Below are positions 47,430 to 57,182 of a DNA stretch of 64,000 bases, in pieces (within the stretch, counting starts at the first letter, position 1; each line of letters opens with the position of its first letter). Position numbers and translations under genes: made by a program. Under the pieces are notes generated by a model. The model saw only the letters and a list, made by a program, of their open reading frames with translations. It was not told the origin of the DNA and did not search any database. Source of the DNA: Pantoea sp. Ep11b (GTDB lineage: Bacteria > Pseudomonadota > Gammaproteobacteria > Enterobacterales > Enterobacteriaceae); NCBI RefSeq assembly GCF_040783975.1, contig NZ_CP160631.1, positions 1,054,001 through 1,118,000 of the forward strand. Reading direction: 5' to 3'.

Positions 47430-49337
47430 ATGGCTATCGAAATTAAGGTACCGGATATCGGGTCTGACGAAGTTGAAGTCACCGAGATTCTGGTGAAAGT
47501 TGGCGACAAGGTGGAAGCCGAGCAGTCGCTGATCACCGTGGAAGGCGACAAAGCCTCAATGGAAGTGCCGTCGCCACAGGCTGGCGTAGTGAAAGAGATT
47601 AAGATCTCTACCGGTGACAAAGTTGAAACCGGCTCGCTGATCATGATGTTTGAAGCAGAGGGCGCTGCGGAAGCCGCCCCTGCCGCTGCCCCGGAGAAGA
47701 AAGCGGATGCGGCACCTGCGCCAGCCGCGGCTGCGGCCACGGCCAGCAAAGACGTGGCGGTGCCGGATATCGGCGGTGACGAAGTGGAAGTCACAGAGAT
47801 TCTGGTGAAGGTCGGCGATAAAGTCGAAGCCGAGCAGTCACTGATCGTGGTCGAAGGCGACAAAGCGTCGATGGAAGTCCCGGCACCGTTCGCGGGCGTG
47901 GTCAAAGAGATCACCATCTCGACCGGCGACAAAGTCAGCACCGGTTCACCCATCATGGTCTTTGAAGCAGAAGGCGCAGCACCGGCCTCTGACGCGAAGC
48001 CAGCGATGAAAGAAGAAGCGGCATCGGCACCTGCCGCCGCCGCAGGCGCGAAAGAGGTTAACGTCCCGGACATCGGCGGTGATGAAGTCGAAGTCACCGA
48101 GGTTCTGGTGAAAGTCGGCGACAAAGTCGAGGCCGAACAGTCACTGATCGTCGTGGAAGGCGATAAAGCCTCAATGGAAGTGCCTGCGCCGTTTGCGGGG
48201 ACGGTCAAAGAGCTGAAAGTCGCGACCGGCGATAAAGTCAGCACCGGCTCCCTGATTATGGTGTTCGAAGTCGAAGGGGCTGCGCCAGCAGCACCTGCGG
48301 CGGCGAAGCAGGATGCTGCCCCGGCTCCGGCTGCTAAACCTGAAGCGAAAGCCACAGCGCCTGCACCCGCCGCAGCGAAAACGGACAGCAAAGGTGAGTT
48401 CGCAGAGAACGACGCTTACGTTCACGCCACCCCGGTGATCCGTCGCCTGGCGCGTGAGTTCGGTGTAAACCTGGCGAAAGTCAAAGGCACCGGTCGCAAA
48501 GGTCGCATTCTGAAAGAAGACGTGCAGACTTACGTGAAAGAGGCGGTGAAGCGCGCTGAAGCGGCACCGGCTGCTGCCAGCGGTGGCGGTCTGCCAGGCA
48601 TGCTGCCGTGGCCGAAAGTGGACTTCAGCAAGTTTGGCGAAGTCGAAGAAGTCGAACTGGGTCGCATCCAGAAAATCTCTGGCGCGAACCTGAGCCGTAA
48701 CTGGGTGATGATCCCGCACGTTACGCATTTCGACAAAACCGATATCACCGAGCTGGAAGCTTTCCGTAAGCAGCAGAATGCGGAAGCAGAGAAGCGCAAG
48801 CTGGATGTGAAGTACACGCCTGTCGTGTTCATCATGAAGGCCGTGGCGGCTGCGCTGGAGCAGATGCCACGTTTCAACAGCTCACTCTCTGAAGATGCGC
48901 AGAAACTGACGCTGAAAAAATATATCAACATCGGTGTGGCGGTTGATACGCCAAACGGCCTGGTAGTTCCGGTCTTTAAAGACGTGAACAAGAAGGGCAT
49001 CACCGAGCTGTCCCGTGAACTGATGGCGATTTCGAAGAAAGCGCGTGACGGTAAACTGACGGCGGGCGACATGCAGGGCGGATGTTTCACCATCTCCAGC
49101 CTGGGTGGCCTGGGCACCACACACTTCGCGCCGATCGTGAACGCGCCGGAAGTGGCTATTCTGGGTGTCTCTAAGTCGGCGATGGAACCGGTATGGAACG
49201 GTAAAGAGTTTATGCCGCGTCTGATGATGCCGATTTCTCTCTCCTTCGACCACCGCGTAATCGACGGTGCCGATGGTGCAAGATTCATCACCATTGTTGG
49301 CAATATGCTGTCCGACATTCGTCGTTTAGTTATGTAA
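47430..49337 (+). CDS. aceF: Dihydrolipoyl acetyltransferase AceF (E2) with three lipoyl domains
   Basis: Core of the pyruvate dehydrogenase complex. The 635-residue protein has three lipoyl domains with modified lysines at residues 41, 145 and 246 (each GDKASMEVP), joined by Ala/Pro-rich linkers, then a peripheral-subunit-binding domain ([21 protein letters not shown], about 335-370) and the acetyltransferase domain ending in the catalytic [13 protein letters not shown]. Domains two and three are nearly identical to each other, more than either is to the first. It lies between aceE and lpd and is followed by a hairpin. Confidence 0.98.
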   Translation: MAIEIKVPDIGSDEVEVTEILVKVGDKVEAEQSLITVEGDKASMEVPSPQAGVVKEIKISTGDKVETGSLIMMFEAEGAAEAAPAAAPEKKADAAPAPAAAAATASKDVAVPDIGGDEVEVTEILVKVGDKVEAEQSLIVVEGDKASMEVPAPFAGVVKEITISTGDKVSTGSPIMVFEAEGAAPASDAKPAMKEEAASAPAAAAGAKEVNVPDIGGDEVEVTEVLVKVGDKVEAEQSLIVVEGDKASMEVPAPFAGTVKELKVATGDKVSTGSLIMVFEVEGAAPAAPAAAKQDAAPAPAAKPEAKATAPAPAAAKTDSKGEFAENDAYVHATPVIRRLAREFGVNLAKVKGTGRKGRILKEDVQTYVKEAVKRAEAAPAAASGGGLPGMLPWPKVDFSKFGEVEEVELGRIQKISGANLSRNWVMIPHVTHFDKTDITELEAFRKQQNAEAEKRKLDVKYTPVVFIMKAVAAALEQMPRFNSSLSEDAQKLTLKKYINIGVAVDTPNGLVVPVFKDVNKKGITELSRELMAISKKARDGKLTAGDMQGGCFTISSLGGLGTTHFAPIVNAPEVAILGVSKSAMEPVWNGKEFMPRLMMPISLSFDHRVIDGADGARFITIVGNMLSDIRRLVM

Positions 49338-49345
49338 ATGTAAAG

Positions 49346-49373
49346 AAGGCCGGCGGATGCCGGCCTTCCTTTA
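49346..49373 (+). terminator. Hairpin after aceF
   Basis: Perfect 9-bp stem AAGGCCGGC/GCCGGCCTT with a 4-base loop, 8 bases after the aceF stop, followed by CCTTTAA. It may partly terminate or protect the aceEF message, with lpd also made from its own promoter. Confidence 0.7.
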
Positions 49374-49392
49374 ACGATTCGTCGCGCCGCGG

Positions 49393-49421
49393 TTGGCAGT
49401 TTGTTAACAATTCTGTAAACT
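49393..49421 (+). promoter_or_regulatory. Probable lpd promoter
   Basis: TTGGCA (49393-49398) and TAAACT (49416-49421) with a 17-base spacer, about 75 bases before lpd. E. coli lpd has a separate promoter in this gap because Lpd also serves 2-oxoglutarate dehydrogenase and glycine cleavage. Confidence 0.5.
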
Positions 49422-49497
49422 CTTGCGGTGAAAGTCCCGGTGGAACAAGGGCATTATAAGAACGTCTGACCCGCCGGATATCAATTAAGAGGTCATG

Positions 49498-50922
49498 ATG
49501 AGTACAGAGATTAAAACCCAGGTCGTGGTACTTGGGGCAGGTCCTGCAGGTTACTCTGCAGCCTTCCGTTGTGCGGATTTAGGTCTGGAAACCGTACTGG
49601 TTGAGCGTTACAGCACCCTGGGCGGTGTTTGTCTGAACGTCGGTTGTATCCCCTCTAAGGCGCTGCTGCACGTTGCCAAAGTGATTGAAGAGGCGAAAGC
49701 CCTTGAAGAGCACGGCATTGTGTTTGGTCAGCCCTCTACTGATATTAACAAGATTCGCAGCTGGAAAGAGAAGGTTATCAACCAGTTGACTGGCGGCCTG
49801 TCAGGAATGGCAAAAGGGCGTAAAGTCACCGTGGTTAACGGCCTGGGCAAATTCACCGGTGCTAACACCCTGGTGGTTGAAGGAGAAGGCGGCGCGACCA
49901 CCATCAACTTCGATAATGCCATCATCGCTGCGGGTTCACGCCCTATCGAACTGCCATTCATCCCGCATGAAGATCCACGCGTCTGGGACTCTACCGATGC
50001 ACTGGAACTGAAAGAAGTGCCGAAGCGCCTGCTGGTTATGGGTGGCGGTATCATCGGTCTGGAAATGGCGACCGTGTATCATGCGCTGGGTTCAGAGATC
50101 GACGTGGTCGAAATGTTCGACCAGGTTATCCCGGCTGCGGATAAAGACGTTGTTAAAGTCTTTACCAAGAAAATCAGCAAGAAATTTAACCTGATGCTGG
50201 AAACCAAAGTGACCGCCGTTGAAGCAAAAGACGATGGCATTTACGTTTCGATGGAAGGGAAAAAAGCACCGGGCGAAGCGCAGCGTTATGATGCCGTGCT
50301 GGTGGCGATCGGTCGCGTACCGAACGGTAAAGGTCTGGATGCCGGTAAAGCGGGCGTGGAAGTGGACGACCGTGGCTTCATCCGCGTCGACAAGCAGATG
50401 CGTACCAACGTGCCACACATCTACGCTATCGGCGACATCGTCGGTCAGCCAATGCTGGCGCACAAAGGTGTGCATGAAGGCCATGTGGCAGCCGAAGTGA
50501 TCTCCGGTCTGAAGCACTACTTCGATCCGAAAGTAATCCCTTCTATTGCCTACACCGAGCCAGAAGTTGCCTGGGTCGGTCTGACCGAGAAAGAAGCGAA
50601 AGAGAAGGGTATCAGCTATGAGACAGCGACCTTCCCTTGGGCGGCCTCTGGCCGTGCGATCGCCTCCGATTGTGCAGAAGGCATGACCAAACTGATCTTC
50701 GACAAAGAGACTCACCGTGTCATCGGTGGTGCGATTGTCGGCACCAACGGCGGCGAGCTGTTAGGTGAGATCGGTCTGGCGATTGAGATGGGTTGTGATG
50801 CGGAAGATATCGCGCTGACTATCCACGCTCACCCGACCCTGCATGAGTCAGTCGGTCTGGCTGCAGAGATCTTCGAAGGCAGCATCACCGATCTGCCTAA
50901 CGCGAAAGCGAAGAAGAAGTAA
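49498..50922 (+). CDS. lpd: Dihydrolipoyl dehydrogenase Lpd (E3)
   Basis: FAD-dependent enzyme that reoxidises dihydrolipoyl groups of the pyruvate and 2-oxoglutarate dehydrogenase complexes and the glycine cleavage system. The 474-residue protein has the FAD-binding VVVLGAGPAGYSAAF, the redox disulfide in GGVCLNVGCIPSKALL, the NAD-binding VMGGGIIGLEMATVY and the catalytic His-Glu pair in HAHPTLHESV. The second of two tandem ATGs fits the AGAGG site and the E. coli length. Confidence 0.98.
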   Translation: MSTEIKTQVVVLGAGPAGYSAAFRCADLGLETVLVERYSTLGGVCLNVGCIPSKALLHVAKVIEEAKALEEHGIVFGQPSTDINKIRSWKEKVINQLTGGLSGMAKGRKVTVVNGLGKFTGANTLVVEGEGGATTINFDNAIIAAGSRPIELPFIPHEDPRVWDSTDALELKEVPKRLLVMGGGIIGLEMATVYHALGSEIDVVEMFDQVIPAADKDVVKVFTKKISKKFNLMLETKVTAVEAKDDGIYVSMEGKKAPGEAQRYDAVLVAIGRVPNGKGLDAGKAGVEVDDRGFIRVDKQMRTNVPHIYAIGDIVGQPMLAHKGVHEGHVAAEVISGLKHYFDPKVIPSIAYTEPEVAWVGLTEKEAKEKGISYETATFPWAASGRAIASDCAEGMTKLIFDKETHRVIGGAIVGTNGGELLGEIGLAIEMGCDAEDIALTIHAHPTLHESVGLAAEIFEGSITDLPNAKAKKK

Positions 50923-50936
50923 GTTTCTGCCGCAGT

Positions 50937-50969
50937 GAAAAAAAGCTCCCGTTACGGGAGCTTTTTTTT
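50937..50969 (+). terminator. Terminator of lpd
   Basis: Stem AGCTCCCG/CGGGAGCT with a TTA loop, preceded by an A run and followed by eight T, about 20 bases after the lpd stop. Confidence 0.93.
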
Positions 50970-51094
50970 GCGCCGGATGCCGGGCGGGATGTCTGAAATT
51001 TTTCAGGTCACACAGGAGGCAGTGCTGCTAAGGGGTTGTCCGGAGGAGTTATTGGGGTTATTTTATCCTGACGGGCAACGGACAGGACGTCGCA

Positions 51095-51274
51095 ATGGAC
51101 AGCAGCAGATTAATTGCATAAATCAGAGCTGATGGCTGGGTGCTGATAAGGATAAACGGTAGCCATTACCATTTTACTCATCCTGCTAAACCGGGGCTGG
51201 TTACGGTGCCTCACCCCAAAAAGGACTTACCCATCGGTACGGTAAAAAGCATAAGAAAGCAGGCGAAGATTTAA
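51095..51274 (+). pseudogene. hicA: HicA-family mRNA interferase toxin gene with in-frame stop at codon 9
   Basis: Read in one frame, the bases encode MDSSRLIA-stop-IRADGWVLIRINGSHYHF and then a C-terminal part with VTVPHPKKDLPIGTVKSIRK. This is a full-length HicA (59 codons): an N-terminal helix, the catalytic histidine in the GSHYHF motif and the conserved HPKKD-x-GT ending. Codon 9 is TAA (51119-51121), where the family usually has Glu or a similar residue, so a single G-to-T change would explain it. AGGAC lies 8 bases before the ATG. A GTG at 51140 could start a shortened protein keeping the histidine but losing the first helix. hicB follows after 24 bases. Confidence 0.85.
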
Positions 51275-51298
51275 TCCCGCCTGCGCGAAGAGGTTGAT

Positions 51299-51724
51299 AT
51301 GTTTTATCCCATTGCAATAGAAGCCGGTGATGATGAACACGCCTATGGCGTCATCGTGCCTGATTTACCCGGATGTTTCTCTGCCGGAGAGACGCTGGAT
51401 GAAGCGATAAAAAATGCAAAAGAGGCGATAACCGGGCATATCGAATTATGCGTCGAGCTTGGACATGCGATCCCTGCTGTCTCGACGATTGAGGCGCTGG
51501 CAACCCATCCCGACTATCAGGGTTATATCTGGGCCCTGGTCGATGTTGATGTGATTCGTTTGCTGGGTGGCTCAGAAAAAATCAATGTTACCCTGCCTAA
51601 GTCCCTGATTGATCGCATCGATCGTTGCGTAGCTTCACAGCCTGAATATAAAAGTCGTTCGGGCTTTTTAGCGCAGGTTGCGCTTGAGCGGATCACGGCT
51701 CAGTCCGGCAGGACTGAAAAGTAA
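51299..51724 (+). CDS. hicB: HicB-family antitoxin
   Basis: Antitoxin partner of HicA and probable autorepressor of the pair. The 141-residue protein has the N-terminal HicB fold (degenerate RNase H) with YGVIVPDLPGCFSAGETLDEA, and a C-terminal ribbon-helix-helix segment (INVTLPKSLIDRIDRCVAS ... SRSGFLAQVALERI, residues about 96-134) for DNA binding. AGAGG precedes the ATG. Because the adjacent toxin gene carries an internal stop, it may be an orphan antitoxin or a plain regulator. The next 180 bases to the lysR stop hold nothing recognisable. Confidence 0.9.
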   Translation: MFYPIAIEAGDDEHAYGVIVPDLPGCFSAGETLDEAIKNAKEAITGHIELCVELGHAIPAVSTIEALATHPDYQGYIWALVDVDVIRLLGGSEKINVTLPKSLIDRIDRCVASQPEYKSRSGFLAQVALERITAQSGRTEK

Positions 51725-51902
51725 TTCCGCACTGCGGCTGAAAAAGACAGAGAAAGCGAATGGCTATCTGAGGGTGAGTCACGCAGCTACTGCCCGGCAA
51801 GATATTGCGCTGAAAAGGACATTCTCCTCACCGCGTTAGCGGCTGTAGCCGAACAATCGCAACCGTGGCGTCTCTCTTTTGCGCACCCCGAAATAGGGCG
51901 AT

Positions 51903-52808
51903 TTAAGGCTTACCCTTTTGCTTCTCCTGCGCCACCCGTTCAACAAACATCTGCGCCAGTTCAGCAATGGCGCTGTTGCCGGGCAGCCTCTCTTCATTCA
52001 TATGCATCACCAGCGTACTGCTGCGCCGGCGGCCCTGGCGCAGCGGCAGAGGGCGGAGTTCACCGCTCTCCAGCAGGGCGGCGATATTCTGTTCCGGCAG
52101 CCAGCCATAACCTAACTGATGCTGAACCGCTTCAATCGCAGCCGACAGCGTGGTAAATGACCAGTTCTCCGCCTGCTCGCCATTAACCTCTGACTGCTGC
52201 TGTTGCTGGCGATCCAGAATGGTGACGCAGGGCCAGCGGGCCAGCGTGGCCGCATCCAGCGGGGCCGGTTCGCGGTGCAGCGGATGGTCGCGATGGGCGA
52301 CGGCGACGAAATCGACGCTCATCAGGCTTTCGCCCGCTAACGGCTCTGCGCCATACTGCGCGACCAGCCAGAGATCGGCCTGATACTCTGCCAGTCTGTC
52401 CGGCGTCTCACTGCGGACGATTTCGCTTAACCAGATGCGGACATGCGGATAGCGCTGCTGAAAGGTCTGGAGCACATCAAACAGCAGGGGCTTGGGCAGG
52501 GTGGCGTCAACCATCAGATCGATGCGCGAACGTTCGCCGCGTTGCAGCGCATTCGCCCTGGCCTCCAGCGCACTGAATCCCACCAGTAGCGGACGAACCT
52601 GAGCAAGCAGCTGATGTCCCTCCGCGTTCAGGACGGCGCGACGGCCCTCCTGCTCCAGCAGCGTCATCCCCAGTCGCTGCTGGAGCAGGCCCAGCTGGTA
52701 GCTCAGCGAGGACTGGCTGCGATGATTCTTCTCTGCAGCCAGCGCGAAGCTGCCCGTATTCACCACCTCATCGAGCAGATACCACTGCTCAAGCGTCGTT
52801 TTATACAT
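51903..52808 (-). CDS. LysR-family transcriptional regulator, divergent from padC
   Basis: The 301-residue protein has the N-terminal LysR helix-turn-helix (LEQWYLLDEVVNTGSFALAA ... QSSLSYQLGLLQQRLG, residues 6-50) and a periplasmic-binding-like effector domain with SRIDLMVDATLPKPLLFDVL. It is transcribed away from padC from a 105-base shared region containing inverted repeats. This divergent layout suggests it controls padC in response to phenolic acids such as p-coumarate or ferulate; that role is inferred from context. Confidence 0.88.
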   Translation of the reverse strand: MYKTTLEQWYLLDEVVNTGSFALAAEKNHRSQSSLSYQLGLLQQRLGMTLLEQEGRRAVLNAEGHQLLAQVRPLLVGFSALEARANALQRGERSRIDLMVDATLPKPLLFDVLQTFQQRYPHVRIWLSEIVRSETPDRLAEYQADLWLVAQYGAEPLAGESLMSVDFVAVAHRDHPLHREPAPLDAATLARWPCVTILDRQQQQQSEVNGEQAENWSFTTLSAAIEAVQHQLGYGWLPEQNIAALLESGELRPLPLRQGRRRSSTLVMHMNEERLPGNSAIAELAQMFVERVAQEKQKGKP

Positions 52809-52833
52809 GCTGACTCATCTAAAAATTGAATAA

Positions 52834-52874
52834 TTTAGTGCTAAAAATAGCGTTATTAATCGCTTTTGTAACGC
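52834..52874. promoter_or_regulatory. Inverted repeats in the lysR-padC promoter region
   Basis: Two inverted repeats lie in the divergent region: TTTAG-TG-CTAAA (52834-52845) and GCGTTA-N13-TAACGC (52850-52874). Either could be the site of the LysR regulator. Spacing to padC (40 to 80 bases) fits a LysR activation site. Confidence 0.5.
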
Positions 52875-52913
52875 GCAATAATCTTCTCAACGAAAACAGA
52901 TGAGGAATAAATC

Positions 52914-53423
52914 ATGAGCACTTTTGATAAACATGACCTGTCAGGCATCGTCGGCAAACATCTGGTTTATACCTATGACAACGGCTGGAACTACGAGCTT
53001 TATATTAAAAACGCCAGCACCATCGACTATCGGATTCACAGCGGCATGGTCGGTAACCGCTGGGTTAAAAATCAGCACGTTTATGTCGTTCGTCTGGCGC
53101 AGGACGTCTACAAAGTCTCCTGGACTGAGCCAACCGGTACGGATGTCAGCCTGGCCGTTAACCTGACCGACAAAATTTTCCACGGCACCATCTTCTTCCC
53201 GCGCTGGGTAATGAATAATCCTGAAAAAACAGTCTGCTTCCAGAACGATCATCTGGAAGAGATGGCAGCATTACGCGAAGCGGGCCCGGCTTATCCCACC
53301 GAAATCATTGATGAGTTTGCGACGCTGACCCTGATTCGTGATGTGGGTGAAAACAATGAAAGCGTGGTGGACTGCCCGCCTGACCAGCTGCCAGCCGACT
53401 GGCCAGCCAGCCTGAAAAACTAA
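52914..53423 (+). CDS. padC: Phenolic acid decarboxylase PadC
   Basis: Cofactor-free decarboxylase converting hydroxycinnamic acids (p-coumaric, ferulic, caffeic) to 4-vinyl phenols, a detoxification of plant phenolics. The 169-residue protein has the lipocalin-like family stretches KHDLSGIVGKHLVYTYDNGW, IDYRIHSGMVGNRWVKNQ, WTEPTGTDVSLAVNL and FHGTIFFPRWVMNNPEKTVC, which include the tyrosine, arginine and glutamate residues of the active site. A GAGGAATAA site precedes the ATG. A hairpin follows. Confidence 0.95.
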   Translation: MSTFDKHDLSGIVGKHLVYTYDNGWNYELYIKNASTIDYRIHSGMVGNRWVKNQHVYVVRLAQDVYKVSWTEPTGTDVSLAVNLTDKIFHGTIFFPRWVMNNPEKTVCFQNDHLEEMAALREAGPAYPTEIIDEFATLTLIRDVGENNESVVDCPPDQLPADWPASLKN

Positions 53424-53432
53424 TCATCATTC

Positions 53433-53457
53433 AGAAGAGGCCCGGGCGGCCTCTTCT
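53433..53457 (+). terminator. Probable terminator of padC
   Basis: Perfect 10-bp stem AGAAGAGGCC/GGCCTCTTCT with a 5-base loop, 9 bases after the padC stop. Only a weak T-rich tail follows. Confidence 0.7.
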
Positions 53458-53842
53458 GTTATCTGTTTCAGACGACCCCTTCGCGCTGCCCGCAAAAAAC
53501 GGTCGGCGCACTGCCCGGATTCTGAAAGTCTGCTGCCGCAGGCCGGGAAGCATGGCATGAAACCAAACTGACGCCGTCGTTCTCCTGATATATCCGCGGT
53601 TCGAATCTTTCTGCGCTCACCGCTGCGATAAGCGCCGCGCGGGCGAGCTTCCATTCCGGCAGGTTATCTATTCCTCTGAATCCGTTCACTAAAATTGCGT
53701 CATCGCGGACAGGCCTGCCCGGGAATTTCCGGTCGGTGCATCGGTAGGTGTCGGGTTGGTTCCGGCAGGCTGATCGGGCGGATGCATCGAGAGAGTAGGG
53801 CAGAATGAGCACAGGAGATTATGTTGTATTTTTGTAAACAGA
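53458..53842. other. padC-acnB intergenic region without an assigned gene
   Basis: About 385 bases. Overlapping minus-strand frames (53468-53812, 114 codons; 53427-53654, 75 codons) and a frame on the other phase show no recognisable family, no good ribosome site and biased Arg/Ala/Ser composition typical of chance frames in GC-rich DNA. In E. coli the gene before acnB is yacH; no yacH is seen here. Confidence 0.5.
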
Positions 53843-53871
53843 TTAACAAACATCCGGAATCCTGCTATTCT
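53843..53871 (+). promoter_or_regulatory. Probable acnB promoter
   Basis: TTAACA (53843-53848) and TATTCT (53866-53871) with a 17-base spacer; TG one base before the -10 makes it an extended -10. The leader to the acnB GTG would be about 105 bases. Confidence 0.55.
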
Positions 53872-53980
53872 GCCCTCCGCGAAACCGGGCACCTCAACCT
53901 GGACGAGAAAGGGAAGTGTGTTCTCCATAAGTGAGCAAGGTGGTCGGAAAGCCCTACATAATGAGAGCGAGGATAACGTC

Positions 53981-56578
53981 GTGCTAGAAGAATACCGTAA
54001 GCACGTTGCCGAGCGTGCTGCCCAGGGAATTGTACCTAAGCCTTTAGAGGCTTCCCAGATGGCCGCGCTGGTTGAACTGCTGAAAAATCCACCTGCGGGT
54101 GAAGAAGAATTTTTGACCGATCTGTTGGTCAACCGCGTCCCACCTGGCGTCGATGAAGCGGCGTATGTCAAAGCCGGTTTCCTGGCGGCTGTCGCCAAAG
54201 GCGAAGCAACCTCTCCTCTGATTACTCCTGAAAAAGCGGTTGAACTGCTCGGCACCATGCAGGGCGGTTACAACATTCATCCGCTGATCGAGGCGCTGGA
54301 TGACAGCCGACTGGCTCCAGGCGCGGCGAAAGCCCTTTCCCACACGCTGCTGATGTTCGACAACTTCTATGATGTCGAAGAGAAAGCGAAAGCGGGTAAT
54401 GAATACGCGAAGCAGGTGATGCAGTCATGGGCAGACGCCGAATGGTATCTGTCACGCCCTGAGCTGGCGGAAAAGATCACCGTTACGGTGTTCAAGGTCA
54501 CCGGCGAAACCAACACCGATGACCTCTCTCCGGCACCGGATGCCTGGTCACGTCCCGATATCCCTCTGCACGCCCTGGCGATGCTGAAGAATGCCCGCGA
54601 TGGCATCGAACCGGATGAAGCTGGCAACATCGGCCCGATTAAACAGATCGAAGCACTGAAGACCAAAGGCTTCCCGCTGGCTTACGTCGGTGACGTGGTC
54701 GGAACCGGTTCTTCACGTAAATCCGCCACCAACTCGGTGCTGTGGTTTATGGGCGACGACATCCCGAACGTGCCAAATAAAAAAGGCGGCGGCGTGGTGC
54801 TGGGCAGCAAAATTGCACCGATCTTCTTCAACACGATGGAAGATGCGGGCGCTCTGCCGATTGAAGTGGAAGTGAACAACCTGAACATGGGTGATGTCAT
54901 CGACATCTATCCGTTCAAAGGTGAAGTCCGCAACCACGAAACCAATGAGCTGCTGGCAAACTTCGAACTCAAAACCGAAGTGCTGATCGACGAAGTGCGT
55001 GCCGGTGGCCGTATTCCGCTGATCATCGGCCGTGGCCTGACCAGCAAAGCGCGCGAGTCGCTGGGTCTGCCGCACAGCACCGTATTCCGTCAGGCGAAAG
55101 ATGTGGCAGAGAGCAGCCGTGGCTTCTCGCTGGCGCAGAAAATGGTTGGCCGCGCCTGTGGCGTAACCGGCGTGCGTCCGGGTGCCTATTGCGAACCGAA
55201 GATGACCTCGGTCGGCTCGCAGGATACCACCGGCCCGATGACCCGTGACGAGCTGAAAGATCTGGCTTGCCTGGGCTTCTCGACCGACCTGGTTATGCAG
55301 TCCTTCTGTCACACCGCGGCCTATCCGAAGCCGGTCGATGTGAACACGCATCACACCCTGCCAGACTTCATCATGAACCGTGGCGGTGTCTCACTGCGTC
55401 CGGGCGACGGCATTATCCACAGCTGGCTGAACCGTATGCTGCTGCCGGATACCGTGGGCACCGGCGGTGACTCCCATACCCGTTTCCCTATCGGTATCTC
55501 TTTCCCGGCGGGTTCAGGCCTGGTGGCGTTTGCTGCCGCGACGGGCGTAATGCCGCTCGACATGCCGGAATCGGTGCTGGTGCGCTTCAAAGGTAAGATG
55601 CAGCCAGGCATCACCCTGCGCGATCTGGTTCACGCCATTCCGCTGTATGCCATCAAACAGGGTCTGCTGACCGTTGAGAAGAAAGGGAAGAAAAACATCT
55701 TCTCTGGCCGCATCCTGGAAATCGAAGGTCTGCCGGATCTCAAAGTCGAGCAGGCGTTTGAGCTGTCCGATGCGTCAGCGGAACGCTCCGCTGCGGGCTG
55801 CACCATCAAGCTGGATAAAGCGCCGATTATCGAATACCTCAACTCCAACATCGTGCTGCTGAAGTGGATGATCGCAGAAGGTTACGGCGACCGCCGTACG
55901 CTGGAGCGTCGTGTTGAGAGCATGGAGAAATGGCTGGCCGATCCTCAGCTGCTGGAAGCCGATGCGGACGCGGAATATGCGGCCGTGATCGAAATCGATC
56001 TGGCCGACATCAAAGAGCCGATCCTCTGTGCGCCAAACGATCCGGACGATGCCCGTCTGCTCTCTGACGTTCAGGGTGAGAAGATCGACGAAGTGTTTAT
56101 CGGCTCCTGCATGACCAACATTGGTCACTTCCGTGCCGCCGGTAAGCTGCTGGACAGCCACAAAGGCCAGCTGCCAACCCGTCTGTGGGTGGCACCGCCA
56201 ACCAAGATGGATGCGGCTCAGCTGACCGAAGAGGGCTACTACAGTGTCTTCGGCAAAAGCGGTGCGCGTATTGAGATCCCGGGCTGTTCACTCTGCATGG
56301 GTAACCAGGCGCGTGTGGCAGATGGTTCGACGGTCGTCTCTACCTCGACCCGTAACTTCCCGAACCGTCTGGGAACAGGCGCGAACGTCTATCTGGCGTC
56401 AGCAGAGCTGGCCGCGGTCGCGTCTCTGCTGGGCAAACTGCCTACGCCGGACGAGTATCAGCAATTTATGGCGCAGGTCGATAAAACGGCCAGCGACACT
56501 TATCGCTATCTCAACTTCGACCAGCTGGCGCAGTACACCGAGAAAGCTGACGGCGTGATTTTCCAGACTGCGGTCTGA
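53981..56578 (+). CDS. acnB: Bifunctional aconitate hydratase 2 / 2-methylisocitrate dehydratase AcnB
   Basis: Main TCA-cycle aconitase, also acting on 2-methylisocitrate. The 865-residue protein has the N-terminal HEAT-like and swivel domains ([20 protein letters not shown] region near residues 228-250) and the catalytic part with cluster-ligand cysteines in [12 protein letters not shown] and [17 protein letters not shown]. The start is GTG at 53981 ([16 protein letters not shown]) behind GAGG, giving exactly the E. coli length; an in-frame extension to 53918 has no similarity. Confidence 0.97.
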   Translation: MLEEYRKHVAERAAQGIVPKPLEASQMAALVELLKNPPAGEEEFLTDLLVNRVPPGVDEAAYVKAGFLAAVAKGEATSPLITPEKAVELLGTMQGGYNIHPLIEALDDSRLAPGAAKALSHTLLMFDNFYDVEEKAKAGNEYAKQVMQSWADAEWYLSRPELAEKITVTVFKVTGETNTDDLSPAPDAWSRPDIPLHALAMLKNARDGIEPDEAGNIGPIKQIEALKTKGFPLAYVGDVVGTGSSRKSATNSVLWFMGDDIPNVPNKKGGGVVLGSKIAPIFFNTMEDAGALPIEVEVNNLNMGDVIDIYPFKGEVRNHETNELLANFELKTEVLIDEVRAGGRIPLIIGRGLTSKARESLGLPHSTVFRQAKDVAESSRGFSLAQKMVGRACGVTGVRPGAYCEPKMTSVGSQDTTGPMTRDELKDLACLGFSTDLVMQSFCHTAAYPKPVDVNTHHTLPDFIMNRGGVSLRPGDGIIHSWLNRMLLPDTVGTGGDSHTRFPIGISFPAGSGLVAFAAATGVMPLDMPESVLVRFKGKMQPGITLRDLVHAIPLYAIKQGLLTVEKKGKKNIFSGRILEIEGLPDLKVEQAFELSDASAERSAAGCTIKLDKAPIIEYLNSNIVLLKWMIAEGYGDRRTLERRVESMEKWLADPQLLEADADAEYAAVIEIDLADIKEPILCAPNDPDDARLLSDVQGEKIDEVFIGSCMTNIGHFRAAGKLLDSHKGQLPTRLWVAPPTKMDAAQLTEEGYYSVFGKSGARIEIPGCSLCMGNQARVADGSTVVSTSTRNFPNRLGTGANVYLASAELAAVASLLGKLPTPDEYQQFMAQVDKTASDTYRYLNFDQLAQYTEKADGVIFQTAV

Positions 56579-56601
56579 TTCTTCACCCGACAGCGTGAGA
56601 G

Positions 56602-56628
56602 AAGGGGCGATGATTCGCCCCTTTTTTA
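56602..56628 (+). terminator. Terminator of acnB
   Basis: Stem AAGGGGCGA/TCGCCCCTT with a 4-base loop followed by TTTT, 23 bases after the acnB stop. Confidence 0.92.
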
Positions 56629-56768
56629 CGTCTGACGATCGGGCAGCAGGACAATCAAAAGCTGGATTTCGCCAGACAGCCTGTAATAATGCGCGACGTG
56701 TCACACTTTGCTGCACAGGCAGCACGGACACTTATCAGGTGACGCGACGACGTTGAGAGGAACGGGCG

Positions 56769-57146
56769 ATGGAATATGAATTTTTACGCGATGTGACCGG
56801 ACAGATTAAGGTCCGCATGTCGATGGATCATGAAGCGGTCGGCCACTGGTTCAACGAAGAGGTCAAAAACGATCCGGGTCTGCTGGATGAAGTGGAAGCG
56901 GCCATCGAAGATGTTAAAGGCAGCGTGCGTCAGTGGCAGCGCATCGGCAGCGAATACACCATTCTGCTGGATGAGGAGGAGGTGATGATTCGCGCCAATC
57001 TGCTGGCGCTGGAAGATGATGGCATGGAGGAGGGGATGAACTACTACGACGAAGAGAGCCTCTCGTTCTGCGGTATCGAAGACTTCCTGCTGGTGATCGC
57101 CGCCTATCGCCAGTTCGTTAATCAGTATGGTAAACCTGTCCGGTAA
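56769..57146 (+). CDS. yacL: UPF0231 family protein YacL
   Basis: Conserved small acidic protein of unknown function. The 125-residue product shares [29 protein letters not shown] and [20 protein letters not shown] with E. coli YacL and lies after acnB as in E. coli. A GAGAGGAA site precedes the ATG. No transmembrane segment or catalytic motif is evident. Confidence 0.92.
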   Translation: MEYEFLRDVTGQIKVRMSMDHEAVGHWFNEEVKNDPGLLDEVEAAIEDVKGSVRQWQRIGSEYTILLDEEEVMIRANLLALEDDGMEEGMNYYDEESLSFCGIEDFLLVIAAYRQFVNQYGKPVR

Positions 57147-57151
57147 TCACA

Positions 57152-57175
57152 GCCGGGCGACCAGCGTCACCCGGC
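57152..57175. terminator. Hairpin between convergent yacL and SDR gene
   Basis: GCCGGG/CCCGGC stem continued by GAC/GTC around one mismatch, between the yacL stop (57146) and the SDR stop (57183). No T run on either side, so termination is uncertain. Confidence 0.4.
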
Positions 57176-57182
57176 CTGTGCG

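Noticed and set aside
47430..48290. Three long direct repeats that could suggest a mobile or CRISPR-like repeat
   Set aside because: They encode the three lipoyl domains and linkers of AceF.
47396..48391. 331-codon minus-strand frame with internal repeats rich in Ser, Thr and Ala
   Set aside because: The repeats are the reverse complement of the aceF lipoyl domains, not a separate repetitive protein.
50935..51132. 65-codon plus-strand frame after lpd
   Set aside because: It begins in the lpd terminator and runs out of frame into the hicA pseudogene; no similarity.
53468..53812. 114-codon minus-strand frame between padC and acnB
   Set aside because: No recognisable family, no clear ribosome site, and overlapping open frames in other phases; treated as chance, although a small lineage-specific gene cannot be excluded.
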